A DNA stretch of 64,000 nt from positions 45,039,763 to 45,103,762 of the forward strand of contig CM036239.1 of NCBI GenBank assembly GCA_020698575.1, given 5' to 3'. The position numbers and the translations under genes were made by a program. Below, piece after piece: positions 47,016-59,206 of the stretch. The notes under the pieces are model-generated. The model was not told where the DNA came from, searched no databases, and was given only the letters and a program-made list of their open reading frames with translations. This DNA is from Bostrychus sinensis (Eukaryota; Chordata; Actinopteri; Gobiiformes; Eleotridae). The stretch's first letter is position 1. Each line of letters starts with the position of its first letter.

Positions 47016-48109
47016 TATGACCAAGGGTACTTGGGGAGGGTAAAAAACCCCGACATAAAATGTCAGCCCAATACTTAACACAGGTAAAATAGAGACGCAA
47101 ATGGTGGCTGAAAGGAGACTCCCACAAAAATAACAATTTTAACCAAAGTTTATTACACAAAGAAAACAAAATTATATACACAAAAAATTATTTAAAGCTC
47201 ATGTAGCTCTAAAAATCAGAGGGACTATAAAACTATGGCTCCAATAGTTAAAATGCTAGGGGCTGGCCGGTCGCGGGTGCACGGGGTGAGAGGTCACAAT
47301 ATTTTATGGGACAGAGTACTCACCACGCTCCGTGTAACACACACACAAAACACATCAAAATATAAAGGTAAACAAAAGCATGCATAAAAGTGAGGGATGT
47401 GCCAAATACCACAACACACGAGGAGTGATGGGCCGAAGTGAGAAACTCTATCACCAACCCTCCACCTCACGGGCGACCACGCTCGAACCAGACCCTGCAG
47501 CAGAAGGAGCAAATGTTAAAAACAGGTTCACAAGAACACACAGACAGAAACTAATTAACTTAAAGTAAGTAACCGAAACAGCTATAAAGCGCCGACAACC
47601 CAAATTAAACTCAAATAAAGAGTAAATACTAATTAAATGCTACTACTAGACCAAACAAACACAACTCAGCGAAAATAACAAGAGCAACAAAAGACCCAAA
47701 TAAAAACAGCAGTTGCCAACGGCGTCTATAAGGACAAACAAATACTGTTAATGATCAATAAGTAATACTCAAACTTAAGTGGTAAAGCAAATGAAACAAA
47801 CAAAAACCTCATTTTACCTAAAAAAACAGATCAGCTTGGCCTGGTACATGACGCTCCCAGGTCAGCAGATGCATGGACCGGTATCACACAGAGTCTAAAA
47901 GACAATAGAAAGAGGGTAATACAGCATACGGAATGGCACACAATTAAAAAAAGACCTACCGGCTTACAGCAGCAACTGTGAGGTAAGATGCAGCCATGAG
48001 CATGGTGCTTAAATACTAGCGCAAAGTGAATGGGAATGCAGAAGCACCCGGCACAGGACAAACGGGACGACATACGGTGGCTCGCAGGGTCAAACCACTG
48101 CCGGCCACA
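47016..48109 (-). repeat. 5' LTR of element X (full length)
   Basis: About 1,094 bases; on the minus strand it begins TGTGGCCGGCAGTGG and ends CCTTGGTCATA. The interior side next to it (TTCTGGCATTGTCGGCAGG on the minus strand) is where a primer binding site should be. It retains the AATAAA-bearing segment missing from the other LTR. Confidence 0.85.
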
Positions 48110-48941
48110 CAAGGTTTGAGAATCACAGGCCTAAACCATGTTATCACAGTGACCGATATGAACTAAATGAAGTGATAAAGACTCCTATCCCCATCCATCA
48201 GTAGCAGATATAATACAGGAGATCCTCACCAGTATGTTCGTGTTTAGTTGATGTTTTCTGAAGCCTGTTAGTGATAAGCCGCTCCCATTGTTCTGAGCCC
48301 ACTGTCTGTGAATGGTTTATTACCTCAGTGATAGTCGTCTGAAGGCGTGAGAGCCGGCCTTTGGTCACTTAACACCTTTTTACAAGACAAATGGAAGAAG
48401 TGGGGAAGGAAAACCCATGTGACTTTGGTGTAACAATGGTAGAGTACACAGCGTTTGCAGCTTTGTTAAGAAGTTTTAGTTAAATTGCAAAGTGTTTTTT
48501 AAGATTAACAGAACAATTTGAAAATGCTAAAAACGCAGAATTTTGTGGAGAAATAAAGTGCAATGGGTGCCTCATAATTGCCTTATAGTTAAATCAATGT
48601 AAGTGCATTAAAGCCTGAAACCAAATATATGTACTTCCATGAAAAAATAGTAATCTACTGAACCATAGATACTTACATTTCTGAACGTTATGACCATGAA
48701 AAGTCAAAATGCAAAGTGCTCTTTCACTGCTGAATGCCATATTGAACAACATACAGTATAATTAAAGCTTTTCAATACATTGGATTGGACTAAATAGAAA
48801 CTGGGGTGTAAATGAGTTGATTTCTTCTGCAGTAATTAAAAATGGCAAATGAAAATCAGCATAGGTGAGCAGCACAACATGCGAATTTAGGGCCTGCTTA
48901 CACAACATTGCTGCCCAGGAAAACGCACCAGTCATGCTGCC

Positions 48942-49792
48942 TCCGATTTGCATTTGCACTACAACACTGAGGTTTAAGGAAAACAATTGTAAACTGTAGT
49001 ATCTGTATTTGTACACCACACAGTGAGTAAACAGCAGAGGAAGTGATAGCTCCGGACTGTAACTTTCCAACTACTTTAGGAACTTGTGGTTTTCTGGAGC
49101 CATTCTCATAAAGTCTCACATAAAAGTAAGTACTTACACAGATATTACTGCCCGTTATTGGACTAGATATGAACGTATGAGACATAAAAGCCTCGTATTT
49201 TGTGCTTGTGGGTCACTGTTCAGATTGGGGCAGTTACATTATCGTTTTCAGTGAGTTACTCTCGACTGTAAGACCAAAACACCTCTTCCAGCATTTTCAA
49301 ACCTTTATGAAATTGGAAAACGGAAACCCTGTCTTTGTGTAAACAAAAGGCCAAACCACAATCAAACCTTTGCGGATTCGGCAAAATGTGTTGTCATCTA
49401 AACGGCCCCTTATTTATTTATCACTTTAGAATAACTTGCACTATAAATGATAAGCACTAGCTCGGGGTTAGCAACCTGTTAATTTGTTATTTATAAAACA
49501 TTACTTCAGCATTTATAAACATAGTTGAGTTGTCAACATTGCTATTACTATTTATATAGACAACCACTTACATAAGTATTTTTAACATCATATACTTATG
49601 TATTTTATACTTTTAGGAACTTTTTAACAATCATTGTGCTGAGGTCCTTGTCAGCCAAGAAAGGTCACCAAAAATCTACTACTACTGCTGATTAATTTTG
49701 AAAGGGATATATTTGTAGCCAATCACTTTATGCTTCTGATGCATTGATGCGTTAGTGAGGGCTGGGTCAGGACTGGGGGGGGGGGGGGGACT
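48942..49792. other. Segment specific to unit 2
   Basis: About 850 bases found only here: unit 1 goes from CAGTCATGCTGC straight to CTCGCTTGTTTTAGACAC. The segment is AT-rich, non-coding and ends in about 14 consecutive G. I could not identify inverted ends, so insertion here or deletion in unit 1 remain open. Confidence 0.5.
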
Positions 49793-50322
49793 CGCTTGTT
49801 TTAGACACAAACTAAAAGCTAAAGAAAAAATATCTGGCTGCTTTTAAAATTAAAATATATACATAAAATAAAAATGTAACAGTATAAAAGACCTAACAAC
49901 AAAGAAAAAATAAAATATACTGTATAGTTTAGTTTTCATGATTAGTGAAGTGGGTCTGGAGCTTCTTTCATTTAAGCTACACCAAGATTTTCCTACAGCA
50001 CAAGTGTATCCATGTTATTTGTGATGATTTCATTTAAACTATACATTTAGATCTAGATTTGTTGCCATTATTTAATGTGCATTTTTGTTTATTACTTTCT
50101 TTTCGTTTATGTATCCAATGTCCTTGCTTCATTCACCTGCTCATTACCTGTTTGTTCTGTTTTCAAACACCATTATACATCAGATAAACAGGATTTGAAT
50201 GCAGGTATTGCATTTGGTCACCATACTTCATACAAAATTATACAAAATCACTCCTCCCATTGAAATGTTGTACAAACGTGTACAATTTATTGAAGAACAA
50301 TGAAAAAAGAATGAGAAATATT

Positions 50323-52392
50323 TCACTCCTCATGCGTGTCCTCTACAGACAGGAAGTAGCTGTAGATGTTTTTGATCCATCTGCTAAAGCGGCAGAAGAT
50401 GCAGCCCTCAGTGGAGCTGGGGGAAGGCAGCGATGAGGTCTGAACACCAACATCAGTGGTGGACCTAGAGGCAGCTGCAGGGAGCTCTGTAGAGGTCTGT
50501 GTCTCCATAGCAGAATCAGGACAGTCTGTGTCAGACTGGACAGTGGTCAACTCCTGTGGCAGGACTGCGTCTGCAGGCAGGACAGCATCTGCAGGCAGGA
50601 CAGCGTCTGCAGGCAGGACAGCGTCTGCAGGCAGGACAGCGTCTGCAGGCAGGACAGTGTCTGCAAGTGGGACAGTAGTCGACTTCTCCGGGAGGGCAGT
50701 CTCTGTGAGCAGGACAGTGGTCACATTCTCAGCTGGTTTCTCAGTGAGTTCCTCAGCATCAGTCTCCTCTGTCAGTTCCTGGGTTAGAGGCAGAGGAGAA
50801 GCAGACTCTAGGACTGCGCTTGTCTCGGGATTTTTGTCAGGCTCTGTTTGTGGCTGGAACAGTTTGCAGATTTCTTCTGCGGCGGCGCTGGTGATGGCTC
50901 TAAGAAGATCCAGGGAGAAGGAGCTCAGTCTCCTCTCCAGTCTGTCTCCAGGAAACATCTGAATAATTGTCCCCATAATTCTTTGGACCACTTCGTCCCG
51001 TACAGAGCGGGTGAAATGGACCTGCTGGAGCATGGAGGAAAGAGTTTTGGAAACCCGGTCTAGGACGGCCTGGGTTAGACCAATGGCTGGAGCGCTCAGC
51101 TCTTTGGATGGCATGCTCAGACTGGAGGCGTTAGGTGGGGGCAGCCACAGGCCATGGATGACCCTGGGCACCACCTCCATCACCACCTCCCTAGGCTGAA
51201 GCAAGCGAGGAGTGTCCTGGTTCAGCTGGGACAGGGTCCTGGCATAAGAATGAGCCAGGCTCACGAGTTTAGGATGTCTGTGATACAGAAGCAAAGTTAG
51301 TTTTACATGTTCATACAAAAAACAAGATATTAAACTGTGTCTGTCATGTGACTTACTGGAAGCTCGGAGGGATGTTGTTTGGCGATGCGAGGAACCTTCT
51401 GGCCTCAAACACAATGTCTCTCATTTTGAGAGAATTGATTACGTCCCAGGTCTGAGACAAAAAAAGAAAAAAAAAAGAAAAAGAAAAACATGATCAGTGC
51501 ATTCACAGAATGTAACGGTCATGGGCCTAGTTTAAAGTGCTCAGGTGATTAACCTCTTACCAAATTCAGGAGCGGTTTAGCCACGTCCTCATCCCTGTCC
51601 TCAATTTCAAACTCCCAGAGTCTAAAATCACACACAAATATATGCATTAGTCTTGTGTTTCTTCAACATTAAACAGTGTTAAACAGTGTGTAACTTACTG
51701 CACTCGGAGGGACTTCTTGCCCTGCTCCAGCAGCAGATTGGTCATCGCTTCAGCAGTGACCTTCGGAGACAGGAGGTGCTCCTGCTGCAGCCTGAAGAAC
51801 TCAAGCACGATCGCAATCTAAGGAACACAAGAAAAACAAAACACATACAGTATGACATTTATATTTTCATAATTAATATGAGTGCAGTAATATAAAACAA
51901 TGTATCCTTACGTTGGTCTTATAGGACTGCAGGTGCCAACAAGTCTCCAAGGCGCGCTCATAAACCGGGGTGTTAAACAATACCTGAGGAAAACAACATA
52001 GTAGAAAATTAAAACATGTAAATATACCTGCTGCATTAACCTATCTACTTATTAAACAATGTATTAAAGTAATATATATTCATTTAATAGATAAGTACAG
52101 TACTTGCTGTTACTTCTTATTCACTATATTTTACTATGGCTAACTTAGACTGGACATTTTGATTTGATTTCCTACTACATACAAAGCAGTTCAGTAGTTT
52201 TTTCACTAAAATTAAAAAAAACTGATGGTAACCACAAATGTAACCTTCCTCCTAAATCCTTTATTATAAAAAAAAAAACTGTTATTTGAGTACAAATGTA
52301 CCCTTCACAAAAAGCTCAGTCAGTATCTACAGAAATGTGTGGCGTACCCTGATCGGTAGGTAGAGTCCTCTCGTTTGTTTGAGAGCATCCAT
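50323..52392 (-). CDS. Unrecognised six-exon gene, copy 2
   Basis: Minus-strand exons are 52392-52348 (start ATG), 51983-51912, 51817-51699, 51621-51561, 51451-51357 and 51277-50323, all in phase, giving 448 residues. It matches copy 1 except for a few substitutions (for example MDALKQTRGL against MDALKETRGL, and RIMGTIIQ against RIMDTIIQ) and three more LPADAV units, which explain exactly the 54-base length difference. No function can be assigned. Because both copies remain open, either could be expressed. The near identity could also reflect only a recent duplication. Confidence 0.7.
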
Positions 52393-54910
52393 GATACTCG
52401 CTACTGGAAGTATGTGAAAAAACACAAAGTCCAAAGCAGCAATAAAAGGCAGTGAAAACACAAGTTTAACGACCGACTGAAAAACAAACCAACACAGCTG
52501 AGTTCAACTCACAAAATGAACATGAAGTCTCCTAACGTTTGTCTTTAAAAGGTGAAAAGTGAATTCTAGAATTCACCTTCCACCTTTCTGACACACTCAT
52601 CAGGGTTACTGTTGCTATGCAAGCATGAATGAAAGAATGGTACCAGACATTTATACATTTTCAATGGAGGAATTAGCGTTAGCCAATTATGATTAAACCA
52701 TCAATCGACCACATGTATCAGAGCCTGCTTAGAAGATCTAATGTAGCAATTAGCATCTATAATTAGCATATAAGCAAAAGGCTATGCAGTTCTTAATGTT
52801 ATGCTGTAGTAGTTACCCTACAGAAATTTGGCAGACCACTATAGTTTGTCAGTGTTCACTCAGATTTAATCCATCGATTACTACTAACCCTACTTTAATA
52901 AGTTTACTGTAGCAACTATAGCTCTGGGATGTGGGTCTTATTAGATCATAGTAACATTCTGACATTACTCACAGTCGATTGATTGTCAGTTGCCAAGACT
53001 CTTGAATATTCATTATTTGCAGTGTTTGCTGGCTAATGCTAATTTCTTCATTGAAAATGTATTATTAATAAATTGATAGAGTCTCTTACCACAATGAGAA
53101 ATCCTACAGCAGTGCCAATAATAAATTACCAGAACAGGGTTGCAACAAATGACTTGTTTTTTTTCCTCCTAGCAAAGTGGCCATCTACTGAAGAGACGAC
53201 ACTTTGGCTGATTTCTGAAAAAACAAAACAAAAAAACAAAACAAATTAAAAAACAAAACAAACAAGAATCCTACACTTTGGCCAGTAACTCCCGCGATAA
53301 TTAAAAAGGCTCTACACCAGACTGATGTAAACCTTGAGAAAGTTGTTTATTTGATTTATGCAAAACAGTGACGATAGACATTACACAGTGAGCTGCAGTA
53401 GCAGTAGAGTGGACAGTGTGTCAGGTGGGACAGTACAGAGGCCTGGTTCATCCATTCTCACACTTCAGACGGGATACTGCTGTCCATCGTGTACTGGCTT
53501 TGATCTATTTCTACACCAACACTAAAGATTCTACTGACCAGTGCTATGGTTCTTGATAATACACTTGCACAGGTAGAAAGTAACTGGATACTTTTACCCA
53601 AGTATTTTTCTCTGACTGACTAAACATGAGGTTGCATACATTTTTTTTAGTAAACAATACTCCTCTTTGGGGGGCATGGTGGCAGAGCTGTTGCCTCCCA
53701 GCAAAGAGGTTGTGGGTTCGATCCTCAGATTGACTGACAAACAGTCTCTCTGGGAAGAGTCTGCATGTCCTCCGAGCGTTACTGTGGGTCCTCTGTGGGT
53801 ATTCCAGTAAAACAAAATATGGTTTGGGGCTCTCAGTCTTTTGGTACACTAATCTTACAGTATACTTTTTACTTTATTTTTGAATGCTTTCATTTTTGAT
53901 TTGCAAACATTACCAACTCAAAAGAGGGGTAAACAGGTAAAATGACCCCAGTTTTAGATTAACTAAAATAACATAGCAAGATGAAAAAATACTTACTTAA
54001 AAATACAGTACTTTTACAGATTAGAGTACTTCTTCTACCTGTTCCACATTGCGTCCATAATAAAATCCATGCCTTTGTCTGCGTCTGTTTCAGTTGTCTA
54101 TGCAAATCCAAGGCCTGTTAGTTAAATGAATGTGGGACATACAGTACATATGAGAAGATCACACAAGCTGTTGACAGGACAAGATACATGAGATCAAAAT
54201 TATGGAAAATAAATGCCATGTAGATTTATTTTCACTGGCACAACATAAGTTGTGCTGTCATACTGACGAAAGGATTATATATGATGCAAACAAGACAGTT
54301 TGCAAGTTTGATAATAAAAAAATTGTATTATGGTCATCCAATGTTTTGCTTAAATCAAGGCTAATTGTCAAAAAATATGCAATGACTTTAATTTTTTATA
54401 ATTTGTAATCAAGCGTTTTAAGTTAGCATTGTAACGTACTTGGAGAGCACCCATTACTTAATACTTCAGTGTGTGGCATTTTGCACACATTCCATCCAAA
54501 GTCATAACACAAAACATATATACATATATACTAGCTAGAACAACTTTGACATCCCTTCACCTGTTTCTTTATGGCAGTATCATAAAGTATTTAAGTATTT
54601 ACTGGAAATGTTTCTTTTAGTTACATAATGTTTGTGTGTCACATTTCAGAAGTAAAACATGCAATGCCGTTTTATAGGTGACCAAGATTAGTTATTAGTA
54701 TTTAATTCTTAATTACATATTTGTTCATGCTTTTATTAGCTTTAGTAGAATCATCAGTAATAGTAATAGCAATAGTAGTAGAAGCATAAAGTAACTAAGC
54801 TAACACGCAGTACTGCTGTTGAGTACTGCTTCTATGACTAATATTTTGTAGTAACCGTACTTTTACTAAAGGGCATATTTTAAGTACATCTTTGTCCCAT
54901 ACTGTACATT
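52393..54910. other. Region upstream of unknown gene, copy 2
   Basis: Copy of 30225-33791 without the 1.06-kb insertion. It contains the same SINE-like segment (about 53671-53810) and a CAAAA-rich stretch at about 53219-53263. No other gene seen. Confidence 0.5.
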
Positions 54911-55252
54911 GTCCAAACCAGTGGTTCTCAAACTGTGGTATGCTTCTTCTAGTGATACTCAGGAGTCTTTTGCAGTTCAAGTCATGATATTGTTTAATTT
55001 AGAGCTATAGTTTTGCTTAGTCCTGATTTAGTTCAGAATCCGTTCAGGTTTAGTCCTTGTTAAGTCCTAATTTAGTCCTAAATTCATCCTGGTATAGTTT
55101 AATCCTGGTTTAGTCCCTGTTTTCTCTATATTTATTAATACATTTTTCTGTTAACCTGCATTTTATTCCTTGTTTTAGGTTAGTCCAGATAGGCTCATTT
55201 AGTTTGCTAAAGATGGTTGGAAAGCTAAACATTTTGGTACTTGGTGTACAAG

Positions 55253-57031
55253 TATGACCAAGGGTACTTGGGGAGGGTAAAAAACCCCAACATAAAATGT
55301 CAGCCCAATACTTAACACAGGTAAAATAGAGACGCAAATGGTGGCTGAAAGGAGACTCCCACAAAAATAACAATTTTAACCAAAGTTTATTACACAAAGA
55401 AAACAAAATTATATACACAAAAAAAATTATTTAAAGCTCATGTAGCTCTAAAAATCAGAGGGACTATAAAACTATGGCTCCAATAGTTAAAATGCTAGGG
55501 GCTGGCCGGTCGCGGGTGCACGAGGTGAGAGGTCACAATATTTTATGGGACAGAGTACTCACCACGCTCCGTGTAACACACACAAAACACATCAAAATAT
55601 AAAGGTAAACAAAAGCATGCATAAAAGTGAGGGATGTGCCAAATACCACAACACACGAGGAGTGATGGGCCGAAGTGAGAAACTCTATCACCAGCCCTCC
55701 ACCTCACGGGCGACCACGCTCGAACCAGACCCTGCAGCAGAAGGAGCAAATGTTAAAAACAGGTTCACAAGAACACACAGACAGAAACTAATTAACTTAA
55801 AGTAAGTAACCGAAACAGCTATAAAGTGCCGACAACCCAAATTAAACTCAAATAAAGAGTAAATACTAATTAAATGCTACTACTAGACCAAACAAACACA
55901 ACTCGGCGAAAATAACAAGAGCAACAAAAGACCCAAATAAAAACAGCAGTTGCCAACGGCGTCTATAAGGACAAACAAATACTGTTAATGATCAATAAGT
56001 AATACTCAAACTTAAGTGGTAAAGCAAATGAAACAAACAAAAACCTCATCGTACCTAACAAAACAGATCAGCTTGGCCTGGTTCATGACGCTCCCAGGTC
56101 AGCAGATGCATGGACCGGTATCACACAGAGTCTAAAAGACAATAGAAAGAGGGTAATACAGCATACGGAATGGCACACAATTAAAAAAAGACCTACCGGC
56201 TTACAGCAGCAACTGTGAGGTAAGATGCAGCCACGAGCGTGGTGCTTAAATACTAGCGCAAAGTGAATGGGAATACGGAAGCACTCGGCACAGGACAAAC
56301 GGGACGTCATACGGTGGCTCGCAGGGTCAAACCACTGCCGGCCACATTCTACCCCGGATTTTTTTTAAATTGACATCCCGACAATTTATTCATTGCCAGG
56401 GGTGAAAGAATAGTACAGGGGAACTGCTGGATGCCTGCATCTGGGAAGCCATAGTCCTGTCTGCTCTACTCCTTACTCCCATTGGTAGGTGGTACAAATT
56501 GGTGTGTCTGCCAGCCGTCTGCCGTGTAGACCTCCTCGGCGACAGTGGGCCTGGGTGGTATGAACTTGTGTCAGAGGAGGCGCCATGTGAAGGTGCTGGT
56601 ACTGCCTCTATTTCGGCATGAGTTTGAATGGATGGTACTAAAGGTACAGGCCCAACTGGGGCTTGACTCACAACCTAAAGGCCATCCTCACCCGTGTCAG
56701 GGCTCTGAGCTCTCATTGTAGGCCTGCTCCTGAGGGGAGACCATGTCTTGACAGGCACCGGCTTGAGCATACCACGGTGGACATTACGTACATCAGTAAG
56801 CCTCCCTTGAGGGGCAACCGTATACACTGCTCCACCTGGCTCTGGGACCCTCACCACCACAAACACTTCAGGGGCCCATGCGTCCTGGATCTTGGCTCTT
56901 CCTCGGTGTGAATGGTCCCCCAGGTACACTGTTTGCCCAGGTGGCAAGATTTTTTCTTCAGCTTGCCTGACAGCCCTCTCCTTCCGGTGTGCTGCCGCCA
57001 GCCTCATTCGTTGCCTGGCACTCTCCAAGGC
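55253..57031 (-). mobile_element. Partial second copy of element X (3' LTR and pol end)
   Basis: A full-length 3' LTR (55253-56346) is followed by the C-terminal pol region of X up to 57031, where identity with 35745 stops abruptly. It came with the tandem duplication and not by separate insertion, because its hAT-MITE flank is the same. Confidence 0.85.
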
Positions 57032-57406
57032 AACACAACTCCGGGTGCAAACAGGACACCTCCGAAAAAGCTCAAGCAACTGTTCTTCATGAACAATGTA
57101 CTTCGTCACTTCGTGGGAAGGGATTTCATTGAAGGAGCTACACAGCAATAAAGAAGAAATACAAAATATCATAAAAATCTTTAAATTATTGTAAATCAAA
57201 ATTATATTTATCTCACCTTGAACAGTTTACTGTTATCTCACTTCCATCCAGGTGATAGGTGGAGTCATCAGCTAACACCTCGGATTTTTTTCTTTTCACT
57301 GGTGTTGAGCTAGCCCTGGGACACTCTGAAAAATGCAGCTCTGGGAAAGTTGTCCCAGTATCACATGACACATTCCTGTGAGAAGCTCGTGCTTGGGTGG
57401 CTGTTA

Positions 57407-57469
<63 letters not shown>

Positions 57470-58657
57470 TTTTACAAATGCACAAAAAAACTGCATTAAA
57501 ATACAAGACAGAGCTCAAGTTGAAATTCACCTTTGCTTCTCCTGGCAAGCTTCAGGTTGGCCTGGACACCAGCAAATTTTCTGATGACTGGATCAGTCTG
57601 GCAGCCAATTTCTCTGGTTAATTTAGGCTGGAAAATAAAATGATAATTAATAATATGATTAATAATGAAACATTTGTTATGTATACTATTCAAAAAATAT
57701 CTGCACAACAATGCTGCTGCTCACCAGTTATTTTTAATAGTCGTTCACCATGTGACGTTAAACGTAATTCTTTCACATTCTTTCATACGCATCATTTTTT
57801 CATATTTACCCTTTATCCAGCACACAATCCAGCTGGTTGGATGTGCGTGTCTTTTTGATAAATTATGCATAAATAATATTCAACCTGGGGATTGTGTCTA
57901 GCTCTGAGCACACAGTCCACAATGTGGGAGAAGGAATCCCTCATTAACAATGTTTACAATTAGCACAACACCGGAGTTTGTGCCTTTACACGCCATAGGC
58001 GCGCAACCACTGGTGCCTATTTTCAAGGTAGGCGAATAGAAAGCTAACACACCATCCATACAACAATACAATACAAGAGGACAACGCCACAAAAGAAGAA
58101 CCTATGACACTGCCCTACATGAGTCATATAAGACTGGTACGCTACGCAAATGCGTTCTAGAAATTTTACTGCCGAGACTATTTATATATACTACGTTGTG
58201 CACGGGGCGCAAGAAAATCAGGTCGGGTTAAAGCTAATGTAAACTTTGTTTAATCACACCATAGACACATTGCCAATGCTGGACAAAACACGTCACATAG
58301 TTGTATAATAAACTATGAAATATGCAGCACGAGTGATGCACTAACCTTCAAACAGCGAGTCCCCTGGTGATGCTGCTGGGTCGGGAGCACAGGTCCATGA
58401 AGAGCTACTGTTGGTACAGCGGTGCTCTTCAGATGAAGCTGCTTTATGAAACCCATTTCAAACTCGGTGAGGTTGGAGAAGGAATCCCGAGTAAAATGTT
58501 GGTTGCAAACTCCAGCACTAGGTGGGAGCTCTCCGTTTCCAAATCCAAGTGCGTGCAACCACTGGCGCCTAATCTCTAAGTCCTCTGGAAACCTATGTAA
58601 CCCAGTAGAACTACGACAACCTACAACGCTACACCTACGTACCATCCTGACACACAA
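57032..58657 (-). pseudogene. THAP-domain transposon gene, 5' part only
   Basis: Minus-strand exons: 58657-58346, 57627-57531, 57400-57217 and 57137-57032 (cut). Exon 1 encodes a THAP domain: CSVVGC and VCNQHF give the C2CH zinc ligands, RRQWLHALG the central Trp, and AVPTVAL the closing motif. Exon 2 has TREIGCQTDPVIRKF. Exon 4 has VTKYIVHEEQLLELFRRCPVC, a segment found in fish transposon proteins. The start is ATG at 58657 or 58645. The coding sequence stops at the junction with element X at 57031/57032, so the catalytic part is missing. The upstream region runs to a TTAA, in line with a Kolobok-type element, but the superfamily is inferred. Confidence 0.7.
57413..57466 (+). repeat. (TA)n microsatellite
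   Basis: About 27 uninterrupted TA units within an intron of the THAP gene. The poly-Ile/Tyr frames over it are not genes. Confidence 0.95.
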
Positions 58658-59206
58658 AACACAATATAAAACACAAAATATTCTAGAACGAAAAGCTAAG
58701 TACTGACTAACAAGCTAATGCTAAATGCTAACCTACAGCGATCCTAACTAATCTATAACAACACTAACGTTAAATCTAATAACTATGGCTAAATAATCTA
58801 AGAAATTATATTAAACAGCTATGCTAACTAATCTAATTGCTAAAGTGCTACTTGTAATAAAATGCTAACCTGAATAAACGCTATCGATAATGCTCGCAAT
58901 TCCAACTCCTGACTCGCCACGAGGCGTGTGTCTGTGAGATGGTTTTATACCAGAGCCACGGCCTGTGACGTAGGCAAAAACCAAGATGTACCGCCTTCGG
59001 CAAATAGGAAAATTAAACTGTAGTAGCCACACCTCAACCACAAGAGGGCAGCACTAAGACGGTTTTAGACCAAAGATTGTTGAATTAAACAAGTTTATAT
59101 GAAAATGCCAAAAATTGCACAGTTACAAGAAGACAGCACTGTTAGAGCCCCATTTAGACAGTTTATCAGCAAAAAAAAGTTGTTTTGGGGTTTAGTTACT
59201 CTTTAA
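58658..59206 (-). promoter_or_regulatory. Promoter and terminal region of the THAP transposon
   Basis: On the minus strand the element begins after TTAA (59203-59206) with AGAGTAACTAAACCCC and A/T-rich sequence. A TATAAAA box follows at about 58943-58950, roughly 300 bases before the first ATG. This fits an intact 5' end and promoter for the THAP gene. Confidence 0.55.

Larger units (their letters stand above)
34134..48109 (-). mobile_element. Ty3/gypsy element X (minus), interrupted by Y
   Basis: LTRs at 34134-35060 (3' LTR in element sense) and 47016-48109 (5' LTR) share both ends. ACAAG occurs at 34129-34133 and 48109-48113 and is the probable 5-bp target duplication. Without Y the element is about 7.35 kb. 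Order on the minus strand: LTR, gag, protease, RT, RNase H, integrase, LTR. The purine tract before the 3' LTR reads TCCGGGGTAGAA on the minus strand. Stops and frame changes in gag and pol make it inactive. Confidence 0.85.
33800..48128. mobile_element. hAT-type MITE split by element X
   Basis: The left part, 33800-34133, begins CAGTGGTTCTCAAAC. The right part, 48114-48128, ends GTTTGAGAATCACAG, its inverted counterpart. Flanks GTCCAAAC (33792-33799) and GCCTAAAC (48129-48136) agree at 6 of 8 bases, as for an old hAT insertion. Everything between is element X. The left part also occurs in unit 2 (54919-55252). Confidence 0.7.
27087..48368. repeat. Tandem duplication unit 1
   Basis: The sequence from TTAACACCTTTTTACAAGAC at 27087 returns at 48369 and stays nearly identical by eye up to 35745/57031. 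Unit 1 carries the unknown gene, a hAT MITE, all of element X with nested Y, and a unique tail (48129-48368). Relative to unit 2 it has an insertion of about 1.06 kb (about 32252-33311), lacks about 850 bp present at about 48942-49792, and has a deletion in the left LTR of X. Confidence 0.85.
48369..57031. repeat. Tandem duplication unit 2 (truncated)
   Basis: This repeats 27087-35745. It starts at the same TTAACACCTTTTT word and ends inside the integrase/C-terminal region of X at CACTCTCCAAGGC. It includes the unknown gene, the split hAT MITE, a complete 3' LTR of X and 685 bases of X interior. An extra segment (about 48942-49792) with a poly-G run at 49776-49790 is absent from unit 1. Confidence 0.85.
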
